A DNA stretch of 64,000 nt from Solwaraspora sp. WMMD792 (GCF_029626105.1 NZ_JARUBH010000009.1:1302001-1366000), one strand, 5' to 3'; shown: positions 8,037 through 18,908, numbered from the stretch's first letter. Notes: generated from the sequence alone by a model not told the origin. Numbers and translations are program-made.

Positions 8037-9538
8037 CCGGCCGACGGCTTTCGGTGGCGCATCCCGGACGGTGGCGGGCGTACCTGCGGGTCCGGCTCAG
8101 CCTGCGCACCCGGCTGACCGCGATCAGCGTGCTGGGTCTCACCGCCGGCCTGGCCGCTGGGGCGATCGGGCTCACCGTCGTCCTCGCGCTGGCGTTGGAA
8201 CGCAGCGCCGACGCCGACGCCCGGACCACCGCAGACGCGATCGCCCAGCTGGTGGCCGCCGACGCGGTGCCTGACCCGTTGCCGGTGGCCGGCAACGACG
8301 TACGGGTGCAGATCGTCGACGAACGGGGACGGATACGCGCCGCGTCCATTGGCGCCGACCGACTCGTCCCGATGCTCTACGCGGGCGAGCGGGAACAGCT
8401 CGCCGCCGAACCGACCGGGGCGGTCACCGTGCCGGGTGCCCGGCTCGGTCTGCGCGGCCCGGTTCGGGTGATCGCCCAACCGGCCGGCGGGCCGGCGCAG
8501 CCGCGTACCGTGCTGGTCGCCCGGTCGATGGCCGACATCAACCGCAGCCTCGCCCTGGTCCGGGTGATTCTGCTGATGACGTTTCCACTGTTGGTGGCAG
8601 CGGTCACGGTCATCGTCTGGCGGGCCGTCGGGGCGACGCTGCGGCCGGTGGAGAAACTGCGGGCCGGCGCGGCCGAGATCACCGGTGGCGACCAGGCCGG
8701 CCACCTGCCGGTGCCGGGCGGTGGCGACGAGATTCACCGGCTGGCGGTCACCCTCAACGACATGCTCGACCGGTTGGAGGCCGCGCGGGCCCGGCAACGT
8801 GCGTTCGTCGCCGACGCCGCCCACGAGCTGCGCAGTCCGCTGACCAGTCTGCGTACGCAGCTTGAGGTGGCGCAGCGACTCGGTAGCCGCACGGACTGGT
8901 TGGCGGTCGCCGACGACCTGCTGGCGGACAGTGAACGGCTCAGCCGACTGGTCGACGACCTGCTGCTGCTGGCCCGCGCCGACCAGCAGGCCGGCCAGTC
9001 CGGTGTGGTGCTCGGCCCGGTCGGTCCGGTGGAACTGGGCGAGCTGGCCACCACGGTGGCCGCCCGGTATCCACGGCCGCCGGTGCGGGTGGTGCCGCCG
9101 GACCGGCCGCTGTGGATCGCCGGTGACCCGGACGCGCTGGTCCGGGTGCTGGCCAACCTGCTGGACAACGCGGTCCGGCACGCCCGATCCGAGGTGCTGG
9201 TGACCGCCCGACCCGCCGGGCCGCACTGGCACGAGCTGCTGGTCACCGATGACGGTCCGGGTGTCCCACCGGCCGACCGGCAACGGGTCTTCGACCGGTT
9301 CACCCGGCTCGACGACGCGCGGGCCCGCGACGCCGGTGGCGCCGGGCTCGGACTGGCCATCGTCGCGCAGTTGGTCCGCCGGCACGGCGGCACTGTCGAG
9401 CTGGCCGATGCGGGGCGGGCGGACGACGTGACGGGACGCGACGGTGATGCGGCAGGGCCCGACGGTGCCGGTACCGGACTTCAGGTTCGGGTCCGGCTTC
9501 CGGCAGACCCGGTGGACGACGAGCCCGGCCCGGCATAG
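8033..9538 (+). CDS. Sensor histidine kinase, HAMP-containing
   Basis: The 501-residue membrane kinase has two transmembrane segments (about 28-52 and 175-198) bounding an extracytoplasmic sensor of about 120 residues, a HAMP linker (about 199-250), a HisKA dimerisation domain with the phospho-acceptor His264 in ADAAHELRSPLTSLR, and a HATPase domain with the N box LANLLDNAVRHA, the G1 box VTDDGPGVPP and the G2 region GAGLGLAIV. It is co-transcribed with the response regulator at 7380 through a GTGA overlap. The signal is unknown. An insertion rich in Asp and Gly follows the G2 box near the C-terminus. Confidence 0.95.
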   Translation: MTGRRLSVAHPGRWRAYLRVRLSLRTRLTAISVLGLTAGLAAGAIGLTVVLALALERSADADARTTADAIAQLVAADAVPDPLPVAGNDVRVQIVDERGRIRAASIGADRLVPMLYAGEREQLAAEPTGAVTVPGARLGLRGPVRVIAQPAGGPAQPRTVLVARSMADINRSLALVRVILLMTFPLLVAAVTVIVWRAVGATLRPVEKLRAGAAEITGGDQAGHLPVPGGGDEIHRLAVTLNDMLDRLEAARARQRAFVADAAHELRSPLTSLRTQLEVAQRLGSRTDWLAVADDLLADSERLSRLVDDLLLLARADQQAGQSGVVLGPVGPVELGELATTVAARYPRPPVRVVPPDRPLWIAGDPDALVRVLANLLDNAVRHARSEVLVTARPAGPHWHELLVTDDGPGVPPADRQRVFDRFTRLDDARARDAGGAGLGLAIVAQLVRRHGGTVELADAGRADDVTGRDGDAAGPDGAGTGLQVRVRLPADPVDDEPGPA

Positions 9539-9589
9539 ACCGGACAGGTCACCGGGCGTTCGCTGCCCGGTCCGTGCAGACCGGGTCGG

Positions 9590-12211
<2,622 letters not shown>

Positions 12212-12269
12212 GTCCCATCGTGCGTGTCCGACGACGGTCTGTACAAGGGTCTGATGTGGGACAGTTCGC

Positions 12270-12734
12270 TCATGATGGCGGATTGTTACCGGCCAGATGC
12301 TTGACTAACGCTTCGCTGATGATCCGCAGTTGATCGACCTGTTCCGGGGTCAGCTGGTCGAACAGGTGTCGCCGAACCGCGTCGACGTGGCCGGGTGCGG
12401 CGGCGGTGAGGGCAGTGAAGCCGGGTTCGGTGAGCACCGCGAACTGACCGCGCCGGTCGGTCGGACACTCCTCGCGGCGGACCCAGCCGAACTGTTCCAG
12501 CCGGGACACGGCGTGCGACAACCGACTACGGGAGGAGTCGGTGGCGTCGGCGAGCTCGCTCATCCGCAGGGTGCGCTGGGGCGCCTCGGAGAGCCGGACC
12601 AGGATCTCGTAGTACGCGTGCGGTATCCCCGCGCTCGCCTGCAGTTCGCGGTCCAGGGTCGCGGCCAGCGTCCTGGTGGCGAAGAGATACGCGCGCCAGG
12701 TGCGCTGTTCGTCGTCGTCGAGCCAGCGGGTCAT
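12270..12734 (-). CDS. MarR-family transcriptional regulator
   Basis: The 154-residue protein has the MarR fold: a helical N-terminus, a winged helix-turn-helix (LRMSELADATDSSRSRLSHAVSRLEQFGWVRRE split here as MSELADATDSSRSRLSHAV plus SRLEQFGWVRREECPTDRRG) and a C-terminal dimerisation helix (LTPEQVDQLRIISEALVKHL). It is divergent from the VOC-family gene at 12794, with only about 60 bases between, so that gene is its likely target. MTRW at 12734 is taken as the start; ATG codons at 12743 and 12746 are alternatives. Confidence 0.92.
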   Translation of the reverse strand: MTRWLDDDEQRTWRAYLFATRTLAATLDRELQASAGIPHAYYEILVRLSEAPQRTLRMSELADATDSSRSRLSHAVSRLEQFGWVRREECPTDRRGQFAVLTEPGFTALTAAAPGHVDAVRRHLFDQLTPEQVDQLRIISEALVKHLAGNNPPS

Positions 12735-12793
12735 GACCACCATCATACCGGCAGTTGTTGAGCGTTAAACTAACTCGCGCTAACCTTCACGAC

Positions 12794-13315
12794 ATGGGAA
12801 TCCACCGTCTCAACCACGCCGTGCTGTACATCTCGAGCCTCGACCGGAGCCTGGCCTTCTACCGGGACGTGCTCGGGTTCTCCGTCGTGCCGATGACCCC
12901 CGACGGCTTCTCCGGCGCGGCCTTCCTGCAGGCCCCCGGCTCCACCAACGATCACGACCTCGGCCTGTTCGAGATCGGTGGGCACGCCGCGCCGTCCGGC
13001 GCCGGTCGCGGCACCGTCGGCCTCTACCACCTGGCCTGGGAGGTGGACACGCTCGACGAGCTCGAGGTGCTCGCCACCCGGCTCGCCGCCGCTGGCGCCC
13101 TGGTCGGGACCTCTGACCACGGGACCACCAAGAGCCTGTACGGCCGGGACCCGGACGGGCTGGAGTTCGAGGTCGTCTGGCTGGTTCCCGCCGACCGCCT
13201 CGACGAGCAGACGCTCGTCGCCCGCAAGCGGATCCGGCCGCTCGACCTGGCCCGCGAGAAGCAGCGGTACGGCGCCCGGACCCGCGGGGGCGTCGGCGTC
13301 TCGGTGCCGGGCTGA
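12794..13315 (+). CDS. VOC-family (glyoxalase/extradiol dioxygenase-like) protein
   Basis: The 173-residue protein has the paired beta-alpha-beta-beta-beta modules of the vicinal oxygen chelate superfamily. Metal-ligand positions are visible as His in LNHAVLYIS (first module), His in GLYHLAWEV (second module) and Glu in DGLEFEVVW (end). The layout is like ring-cleaving catechol 2,3-dioxygenase homologues, but short VOC proteins also include thiol transferases and resistance proteins, so the reaction is open. ATG 12794 follows with almost no leader or ribosome-binding site, so the mRNA may be leaderless. The divergent MarR gene suggests induction by a small aromatic or electrophile. Confidence 0.85.
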   Translation: MGIHRLNHAVLYISSLDRSLAFYRDVLGFSVVPMTPDGFSGAAFLQAPGSTNDHDLGLFEIGGHAAPSGAGRGTVGLYHLAWEVDTLDELEVLATRLAAAGALVGTSDHGTTKSLYGRDPDGLEFEVVWLVPADRLDEQTLVARKRIRPLDLAREKQRYGARTRGGVGVSVPG

Positions 13316-13405
13316 CCCCGTGGCCGCCGGGCCGACAGCGGCCCGCCAACGGGTCGGTCGGCCCCGCCCGTGCGGGCCGTGACCCGGGCCGGTAGAACGG
13401 ACGCC

Positions 13406-14371
13406 ATGACAGCCGAGCCGGCGGGCCGGGTCCCGCGTGACCTGTTGCTCCGCCACCTGAGCACCTGGGTTCCCGCCGCGCTGCGCCAGGCCCGCCGTGC
13501 CACCTTCGTTCAGGCGTACCAGGGCCCGCCGGGGGCCACCGCGGACGCTGCGCTGCGTGTCGTCGCCGACCACCCGGAACTGGTCACCGGCCGGCATCTG
13601 ACGGTCGTCACCGTTACGTCCTCCGGTGCCGAGGCGGACCCGACCGGGCTGCCGGCAGCGGTGACGGCACATCTGCTGCCCGGCGGTCCGGAGTTGCTCC
13701 CGGTGGCCGTGACCGCCGCCGCGGCCGCCAACGCGCCGCTGTTGTGCCACCTCGACCTGGCCGGTGGCCCGTTGCCCGGACCCGCCGTGTGGCGCGCGTC
13801 GACGGCCGGCCGCCCGGCCGAGCTGCTGGTGGTCGGAGCGGCTTCATCAGCTGAACTGCGCCCGGTGTTGACCACAGCCGGCTTTCCGCTGGTCAGCGTC
13901 GTCGAGCTGGTGCCGGGCGGCGGGGTCGGGCAGGTCGACGGTGGTACGGCGTACCCGGTCGCCTTCGCCACCGGGTCCGGCAAACGCATCGAGGCGTTCA
14001 AGGAGGCGCTCTGGGAGGTCGGTCCGGCGGGGTGGGGGCTGCGTGCCGCCGACGATCCGCGGGCGACGGCCGTCCCCGGGCCTAAGCCGGACACGGCCGT
14101 CGCCGGGCAGGAGCCGGACCACGGGCTCGCGACGTTGCGCGACCGGCTGTACGCCCATCTCGTCGAGTGCGGCTCTCGGACCGTCGCTGAGCTGCGCAGC
14201 TTCACGGTGACCGGGACGGTCCACCGGGCTGCCGACGCCAACCGGGCACTGGCCGGTATGCTCGCCGCCGACCAGGTGCGGCGCCGGCCGGCGGACGGCC
14301 GGTTGGCCGGCGACGTGGAGATCACCCCGACCGCCCCGGCTGCCGGCGGGCGTACTCCGTCCACCGCCTGA
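13406..14371 (+). CDS. TcmP-like (three-Cys-motif partner) protein, divergent
   Basis: The 321-residue protein resembles TcmP (three-Cys-motif partner) proteins in outline: an N-terminal VPRDLLLRHLSTWVPAAL helix, a FVQAYQGPPGAT strand-loop where TcmP has a DxFAGPG-type motif, a central YPVAFATGSGKRIEAFKEALWEV segment matching their FATxxPxGLEIMKEALWxVD region, and a C-terminal winged helix (DRLYAHLVECGSRTVAELRSF). The usual motif is degenerate and no three-Cys partner gene is adjacent, so the call is tentative. ATG 13406 is taken as start, with an alternative at 13370. Its last 50 bases overlap the end of the convergent potassium-channel gene. Confidence 0.5.
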   Translation: MTAEPAGRVPRDLLLRHLSTWVPAALRQARRATFVQAYQGPPGATADAALRVVADHPELVTGRHLTVVTVTSSGAEADPTGLPAAVTAHLLPGGPELLPVAVTAAAAANAPLLCHLDLAGGPLPGPAVWRASTAGRPAELLVVGAASSAELRPVLTTAGFPLVSVVELVPGGGVGQVDGGTAYPVAFATGSGKRIEAFKEALWEVGPAGWGLRAADDPRATAVPGPKPDTAVAGQEPDHGLATLRDRLYAHLVECGSRTVAELRSFTVTGTVHRAADANRALAGMLAADQVRRRPADGRLAGDVEITPTAPAAGGRTPSTA

Positions 14372-14873
14372 CCAGCAGCGACGCGCCGGTGGCGAGCACT
14401 CCGACGCTGAACACCATCTGGACGCAGACCGCCGCGCGGGCGAGTTGGCCCTCGGCGTGCACGTCGCCGTAGCCGACGGTGGTGAGCGTGCCGATCGCGA
14501 AGTAGAGCGCGTCGGTCTTCGTCGTCATGTTGACGAACTGGTCCGGGTCGCTGAACGAGATGACCAGGTCGGCCAGCGCGAACACGACCACTCCGCCGAC
14601 CAGCGCGATCGCCAGCCGGGTGAGGCGTACGTCGGACGGATCGGCGGTGATCTGGTCGCGGATCTGCTGTAGCACCAGCGCGGCCACCAGAGCCACGCCG
14701 ACGACGGTGACCACAGCGCGGACCGCGAGATGCATCCCCGTCACCCCCGGCTCCACCGGGACCAGGTAGTAGAGCAGGACCATCAGCAGGCAGATGGCAG
14801 TGGTACGCCGTACCTCGGCCCGGCGGGGACTCCGGGTACGGGACAGAGCATCATCTCCAGCTATATCGGACAT
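14322..14873 (-). CDS. Potassium channel-like membrane protein
   Basis: The 183-residue protein has four predicted membrane segments (about 24-40, 48-68, 86-106, 142-165) with a pore helix and the potassium selectivity filter TVGYGD at 132-137 between the last two. It belongs to the two-helix ion channel (Ion_trans_2) group with two extra N-terminal helices. No RCK or cyclic-nucleotide domain is attached. ATG 14873 is used as start because an AT-rich leader with a GGA precedes it. Its 3' end overlaps the convergent gene ending at 14371 by 50 bases. Confidence 0.88.
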   Translation of the reverse strand: MSDIAGDDALSRTRSPRRAEVRRTTAICLLMVLLYYLVPVEPGVTGMHLAVRAVVTVVGVALVAALVLQQIRDQITADPSDVRLTRLAIALVGGVVVFALADLVISFSDPDQFVNMTTKTDALYFAIGTLTTVGYGDVHAEGQLARAAVCVQMVFSVGVLATGASLLVRRWTEYARRQPGRSG

Positions 14874-14947
14874 AAAGTTATTATTCCTACAGAGCAAAGG
14901 CCCGGCGGGGCGATCCCGCCGAGCCTTCGACCGCTGTCCTGCGCCGC

Positions 14948-15127
14948 TCAGCTACGCGACTTGTCCTGCTTCCACGAGAACGGGCCAGGCAGGTCGTACC
15001 GGTGCCGCCTGGCTCGCGAGTTCCACGACCATCGGCCGATCCGGATGGTCCAGGACGAAAACCCGTTCTCGGTAAAGTTCAACTGGAGCGGGCCGAACCG
15101 CTTCCGCTTGCGGAACATGACGCCCAT
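14948..15127 (-). CDS. Small DUF4236-type protein
   Basis: The 59-residue basic protein (MGVMFRKRKRFGPLQLNFTE and onwards, with NGFSSWTIRIGRWSWNSR and YDLPGPFSWKQDKS) matches the short DUF4236 proteins found widely in bacteria, whose function is unknown. It is rich in aromatic and basic residues and has no membrane span. The start is ATG 15127, because GGAGGGAG lies about 8 bases upstream; an ATG at 15145 overlaps that site and is unlikely. It stands alone between the potassium channel and Rrf2 genes on the same strand. Confidence 0.72.
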   Translation of the reverse strand: MGVMFRKRKRFGPLQLNFTENGFSSWTIRIGRWSWNSRARRHRYDLPGPFSWKQDKSRS

Positions 15128-15216
15128 CGCTTGCGCTCCCTCCATCGGCCGTCAGCAGGTGGGCTGGTCAGTTCCCTGCCGCATCGATCGGCAAACCCCA
15201 CCGTCCACATGCCTGA

Positions 15217-15672
15217 CTAGCGGGACTCCCAGGCATCCGGCTTCAGCGTCAATTTGCGTACGTGCGCCGGCATCCGGCCGGTGAGTACCTCGGCGAGGCT
15301 GACCTCGTCGACCACCTCGCGCAACGCGGCGCGTACCGCGATCCAGAGCCGGGGCAGGTTCTCCGCGGCACCGGCGTACCGGGTCTCCTCCGGACGCAGT
15401 CCGCGCACCCCGGCCAGCGGCCCGTCCACCGCCCGCAGGATCATGCCGATGGTGACGTCCCCGGGTGGCTGGCTCAGCGTGTAGCCACCCTCCGCACCGC
15501 GCTGCGCCCGGACCACCCCGCCGCGGCGCAGGTCGGCCAGCACCGCCTCGAGGAATTTGCGCGGCATGTCCTGCTCGGCGGCGATCGCCTGGGTGGACAT
15601 CAGCGTCGGGTACGCGGCAGCCAGGATCAGCGCTGCTCGTACCGCGTAGTCGCCGCGCGCGGAGATCTGCAC
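15217..15672 (-). CDS. Rrf2-family transcriptional regulator
   Basis: The 151-residue protein has the Rrf2 N-terminal winged helix (MQISARGDYAVRAALILAAA, then AEQDMPRKFLEAVLADLRRG and GGYTLSQPPGDVTIG). The cysteines that bind an iron-sulfur cluster in IscR and NsrR are absent from the whole protein, so it is a cluster-free member that must sense something else. Its 5' end overlaps the end of the upstream AraC-family gene by 46 bases, and the two are probably transcribed together. Confidence 0.92.
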   Translation of the reverse strand: MQISARGDYAVRAALILAAAYPTLMSTQAIAAEQDMPRKFLEAVLADLRRGGVVRAQRGAEGGYTLSQPPGDVTIGMILRAVDGPLAGVRGLRPEETRYAGAAENLPRLWIAVRAALREVVDEVSLAEVLTGRMPAHVRKLTLKPDAWESR

Positions 15673-16613
15673 GCCACCATCATGCCGGTTGCCGCGACCC
15701 GGTCGGTCACCGGTGGGCGTTCCCGCAGGTCGGCGCGGAAGCTACCCGGGCTGCACCCCACCTCGCGCTGAAAGAAACGGCCGAAGTTCGTCGGCTCGGG
15801 GAAGCCGAGCCGCGCACCGATCTGGGCCACCGGCAGGTCGGTCGCCGCGAGCAACCGCTTGGCCTGTAGGGCCACCCGGTCGTCGATCACCTGTTTGGCG
15901 GTCCGCCCGGCCACGGTCAGACTGGCCCGGGTGAGGGTCCGGACCGCGCAGGACAGCCGTTCGGCGTACTCCTCGACCCGTCGGCTGCGCGCGTGGTCGC
16001 GCTCCACCTCGGCCCGGAACCGCCGGAAGGTGTCCCACCTCGACGAGCCGGCCCCGGTGGCCCCGTCCGCCCATGTGGGATCGTCACCGGGACGGTCATC
16101 TGCGGTGGCGGCATCGAGCGCCGGCGGGGAGTCGTACGGCAGCAGGGCGATCCGCAGCAGCAGGACCCGCAGCTCATGGCGGAGGAGTTCGTCGACGAGC
16201 GTCGTCCGCCGGGGCCGCTGGCTGTCCACGACGAGTTGGCTGACCTCGTTGATGATGGCGTCGGCGTCCTCACCGGTGAGCTGCCAGTGGGCGCGGGAGG
16301 TGGGCCGGTCCGGCATGCCTGGTGCCGCGGTCCACCGCACCAGGATCGCGTCCAGACCGTGCTGTCCGCCGGCCCGGACCACCTGCCCGGCATGGGCCCA
16401 CAGCAAGGTGCCGGGTCGGCAAGGGTACGCGACAAAGTCGATCTCGTAGCTGCCGTGACCGGCGGTGACCAGTAGCAGCTCGTCGTGGGGGAGTAGCCGT
16501 GGTCGGGGTGGTGCGTCAGCAGTCAGGCTGTCACTGAGAGTAGTCGCGCTGATCGCTGGCCCGTGGGGATCCGGGTCGGACATCCGGCGGGCGAGCTGAT
16601 CGGGCTGAACCAT
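15627..16613 (-). CDS. AraC-family transcriptional regulator
   Basis: The 328-residue protein has an N-terminal cupin-like ligand domain (LLPHDELLLVTAGHGSYEID and PGTLLWAHAGQVV) and a C-terminal AraC double helix-turn-helix (AKRLLAATDLPVAQIGARLG followed by FPEPTNFGRFFQREVGCSPG). ATG at 16613 is taken as start; the frame is open to 16739, but the extension lacks a ribosome-binding sequence and is Arg/Gly-rich. The gene runs 46 bases into the Rrf2 gene, an unusual long overlap between two regulator genes. Target unknown. Confidence 0.88.
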   Translation of the reverse strand: MVQPDQLARRMSDPDPHGPAISATTLSDSLTADAPPRPRLLPHDELLLVTAGHGSYEIDFVAYPCRPGTLLWAHAGQVVRAGGQHGLDAILVRWTAAPGMPDRPTSRAHWQLTGEDADAIINEVSQLVVDSQRPRRTTLVDELLRHELRVLLLRIALLPYDSPPALDAATADDRPGDDPTWADGATGAGSSRWDTFRRFRAEVERDHARSRRVEEYAERLSCAVRTLTRASLTVAGRTAKQVIDDRVALQAKRLLAATDLPVAQIGARLGFPEPTNFGRFFQREVGCSPGSFRADLRERPPVTDRVAATGMMVACRSPRAATTRYEQR

Positions 16614-16806
16614 CGTTCTCGACGGTAACCGCAGTACGCCGCAACCGCATCCCGACCACCGGGCGGATCGTCGCGTCGTCCCAGCGCGGAGGTGCCGGGG
16701 CGCACCGGCGGCGGCACCAGCGGCGGGAGTACGGCGCATCGCCGTACTCCCGTCACGCGAAACAGCCGCAATCCCCGCCGGGTCGGGCGGAGTCGGGCCG
16801 TTCCGA

Positions 16807-17238
16807 TCAGCGCCCGGCCAGCAGCCGGTTCACCGCGGTGTCCACGTCCAGGTGGTCGGACTCGCGGCCGCGGGGCACCACCACGTAGGTGCGGCGCAGA
16901 AAGCGGACCAGGACGCTGCGCGGCACCTCGAACAGCGCGTTACCGTCCGGGGAGCTCAGCGCGAGCGCCACGAAATCGCCCCGGGGAGTCGCCCAGGGCC
17001 AGACCCGGACGTCGCCGATCCCGGCCGGTTCGTCGAGACCGGTCACCAGAAGCTCTCGGGCGAACGACCAGCTGACCGCTTCACCGCCGGCCGACTCCGC
17101 GTGGAAGAGCACGTGGACCGCGTACGGATCACTCGGTTCGTAACGCAGGCTGGCTCGTACCGGCAGCGCAGTAGCGTCAGGCGCGATGAGCCGTAGTGAC
17201 GTCTCGACCTCGACGGTCGTTGGTCGGATGACACTCAT
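16807..17238 (-). CDS. SsgA-like sporulation/cell division regulator
   Basis: The 143-residue protein belongs to the SsgA-like (SALP) family, known only from sporulating actinomycetes, whose members help place FtsZ and the septal peptidoglycan machinery. Family hallmarks are visible: LPVRASLRYEPSDPYAVHVL, VSWSFARELLVTGL, GIGDVRVWPW and FVALALSSPDGNALFEVP. ATG 17238 is preceded by GGGGGAGAA, which decides the start. It is transcribed alone and divergent from the PGPGW gene at 17509. Confidence 0.93.
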   Translation of the reverse strand: MSVIRPTTVEVETSLRLIAPDATALPVRASLRYEPSDPYAVHVLFHAESAGGEAVSWSFARELLVTGLDEPAGIGDVRVWPWATPRGDFVALALSSPDGNALFEVPRSVLVRFLRRTYVVVPRGRESDHLDVDTAVNRLLAGR

Positions 17239-17364
17239 GGACGTTCTCCCCCCGGCACCGCTGCGGGACGCCCGCCCCGCTTTCCCCATACTCCGGCCTT
17301 GCATTTGACTACGCTCCGTCTATCGCTGATCTCACCCAGTAGAGGGAAGCGGTTCCGGGATGCA

Positions 17365-17383
17365 CTAAAAAAGTCCTTTTTAG
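17365..17383. promoter_or_regulatory. AT-rich inverted repeat between ssgA-like and PGPGW genes
   Basis: CTAAAAA (17365-17371) and TTTTTAG (17377-17383) form a perfect 7-bp inverted repeat with a 5-base centre, in a region otherwise near 70 percent GC. It lies between two divergent genes and could be an operator or a short terminator stem. Confidence 0.4.
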
Positions 17384-17508
17384 GTGGCTTGTCCGGCTCT
17401 GCTTGGGTACTGGGACGTGCCCGGCGTCGGGTGGTTCAGACGTCGACTCACTCCGGTAACGTCCAGTGGTGCCCTGTGGTGACGGGGCAGGCGACAATGA
17501 GGGGCAAA

Positions 17509-18108
17509 ATGGCCATAAAACCCTCCTCCGCCAAGCGGATGACCGAGAATTCAACACCGGGTCATGCGCCGTACGACCCGGCGGATGAGACTGTCGGACA
17601 CGCCGAGTCGGGGGGAGACCAGGTGGGCAGTGACCCGATCGGACGTCAGGATGGGAGCGGCGCTCCGGTCGCCGTCACCGATCGTCCCGAACCGGAGGCA
17701 CCGCGTACGTTGTCCGGGCTGCGCCAACGGATCCGGGTGACCCTCGCCCTGATCCGCTCAAATCCCACCGGCCGGATCGCCCTGAAGGTCGGCGTCGGCC
17801 TGCTCGGCGCCCTGATCGTGGTCCTCGGCCTGGTGCTGATCCCACTACCCGGGCCGGGCTGGCTGATCGTCTTCGGCGGACTGGCGGTCTGGGGCGTGGA
17901 GTTCCACTGGGCCAAGCGGCTGCTCGCCTTCGCCCGCCGCCACGTCCAGGGGTGGACCCGGTGGGCGACCCGGCAGAGCTGGCCGGTGCGGCTCGGCATC
18001 GCCGGGGTGGGCCTGGTCTTCGTCGCGGCCGTGGTGATCGTCTCGCTGAAGGTCGGCCTCGGCATCGACGTGATCGCCAGCTTCCTGCGCTACCTCGCCA
18101 CCACCTGA
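17509..18108 (+). CDS. PGPGW-motif transmembrane protein (TIGR02611-like)
   Basis: The 199-residue protein has a disordered acidic N-terminal 75 residues, then three hydrophobic segments. The first spans a conserved hairpin PLPGPGWLIVFGGLAVWGVE, the PGPGW signature of a small actinobacterial membrane family of unknown function; a basic segment (WAKRLLAFARRHVQGW) and a final membrane helix follow. ATG 17509 has AGGGG close upstream; ATG 17497 with GGGGCAGG upstream is an equally possible start. The tRNA gene follows 60 bases downstream. Confidence 0.8.
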   Translation: MAIKPSSAKRMTENSTPGHAPYDPADETVGHAESGGDQVGSDPIGRQDGSGAPVAVTDRPEPEAPRTLSGLRQRIRVTLALIRSNPTGRIALKVGVGLLGALIVVLGLVLIPLPGPGWLIVFGGLAVWGVEFHWAKRLLAFARRHVQGWTRWATRQSWPVRLGIAGVGLVFVAAVVIVSLKVGLGIDVIASFLRYLATT

Positions 18109-18168
18109 GCCGACCGCGACCCGGATGTGCGCCCGGGCGGGACGATCGGGTACAGTCATGCGCGCTGA

Positions 18169-18243
18169 GGGCGATTAGCTCAGCGGGAGAGCGCTTCGTT
18201 CACACCGAAGAGGTCACTGGTTCGATCCCAGTATCGCCCACCA
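18169..18243 (+). tRNA. tRNA-Val (anticodon CAC)
   Basis: A complete cloverleaf is present: acceptor GGGCGAT (18169-18175) pairs with ATCGCCC, the D arm is GCTC/GAGC, the anticodon stem CTTCG/CGAAG bounds loop TTCACAC with anticodon CAC at 18201-18203, and the T arm is ACTGG-TTCGATC-CCAGT. The discriminator is A and the 3' CCA is encoded (18241-18243). It reads GUG valine codons. Confidence 0.97.
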
Positions 18244-18255
18244 TCTATGCAGCCA

Positions 18256-18286
18256 GTAGAGGCATCCCGGACCGGGGGGCCTCTAC
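18256..18286 (+). terminator. Hairpin downstream of tRNA-Val
   Basis: GTAGAGGC (18256-18263) pairs with GCCTCTAC (18279-18286), an inner CCCGG/CCGGG can extend it, and an outer GCCAGT/ACTGGC (18252-18257, 18292-18297) partly overlaps the same stem. It starts 9-13 bases after the tRNA end, fitting a transcription terminator. Confidence 0.65.
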
Positions 18287-18329
18287 CGCTGACTGGCCTA
18301 CCAGGTTGGTCTGGGGCGGTGTTCAACCG

Positions 18330-18611
18330 CTATCGGTAGATGTTCGTGCGGTGGTCGATCCGGACGACGTTGACGATCCTGTGTTCCTCGTCGACGGAAA
18401 GGACGACACGGTATTCACCCCGACGTGCTCCTCGAAAGCCGTCTAGTTCGTCTCGTAGAGGCTTGGACACGCGCCACGGGTCCTCCCGCAGTGGCCCGTC
18501 AAGGAATTCATATACAGCGAAGGCGGCGGCCTCCGGGAGACCTCGAGGTGGTCCAACCGGCAACGCGCGGGACGCCCCTGGTGACAGCCGTACGTCATAG
18601 CGATCGCTCAC
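18330..18611 (-). CDS. RelE/ParE-family toxin
   Basis: The 93-residue basic protein has the RelE-type fold pattern: an N-terminal strand YDVRLSPGASRAL, a helix with LPEAAAFAVYEFLDGPL, then WRVSKPLRDELDGFRGARRG and the strands EYRVVLSVDEEHRIVNVVRIDHR. Family members cleave mRNA at the ribosome, with the C-terminal His/Arg contributing. It overlaps the antitoxin gene by four bases (ATGA) and so forms one operon. Close linkage to a tRNA gene is common for mobile toxin-antitoxin loci, but no integrase is seen here. Confidence 0.88.
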   Translation of the reverse strand: MSDRYDVRLSPGASRALPVGPPRGLPEAAAFAVYEFLDGPLREDPWRVSKPLRDELDGFRGARRGEYRVVLSVDEEHRIVNVVRIDHRTNIYR

Positions 18612-18901
18612 AACTCGTCAGCCTCGTCGCGGCGCCGAGCCTCAAGCGCTACCCGAGCATCGGCGAGTGTGTGGTAGCGACCCTCCTCGATGTCCCTCGC
18701 GCCTTCCCTGATGTCCTCGAGCGCGCCAGGTGTCGCGAGGATCTCGCGGGTCATCTGGAGAGACTCGAACTCGTCTACGGAGATCACCATGACGTGGGGC
18801 TTGCCGTTCCGGGTCACCACGACTCGATCGTGGGTGGCCGCGACCTCGTCGGCGATCGCGGAGAACCGGGTCTTGACCTCGTTGAGCGGAAGAATCGTCA
18901 T
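18608..18901 (-). CDS. Phd/YefM-family antitoxin
   Basis: The 97-residue protein has the Phd/YefM N-terminal DNA-binding domain (LPLNEVKTRFSAIADEVAATHDRVVVTRNG, in parts: LNEVKTRFSAIADEVA and DRVVVTRNGKPHVMVISVDEFESL) and an acidic C-terminal tail that would wrap the toxin. ATG 18901 is the start; an imperfect palindrome immediately upstream (18909-18926) is a probable autoregulatory site. It precedes and overlaps the RelE-type toxin gene. Confidence 0.9.
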   Translation of the reverse strand: MTILPLNEVKTRFSAIADEVAATHDRVVVTRNGKPHVMVISVDEFESLQMTREILATPGALEDIREGARDIEEGRYHTLADARVALEARRRDEADEL

Positions 18902-18908
18902 GACCTGA

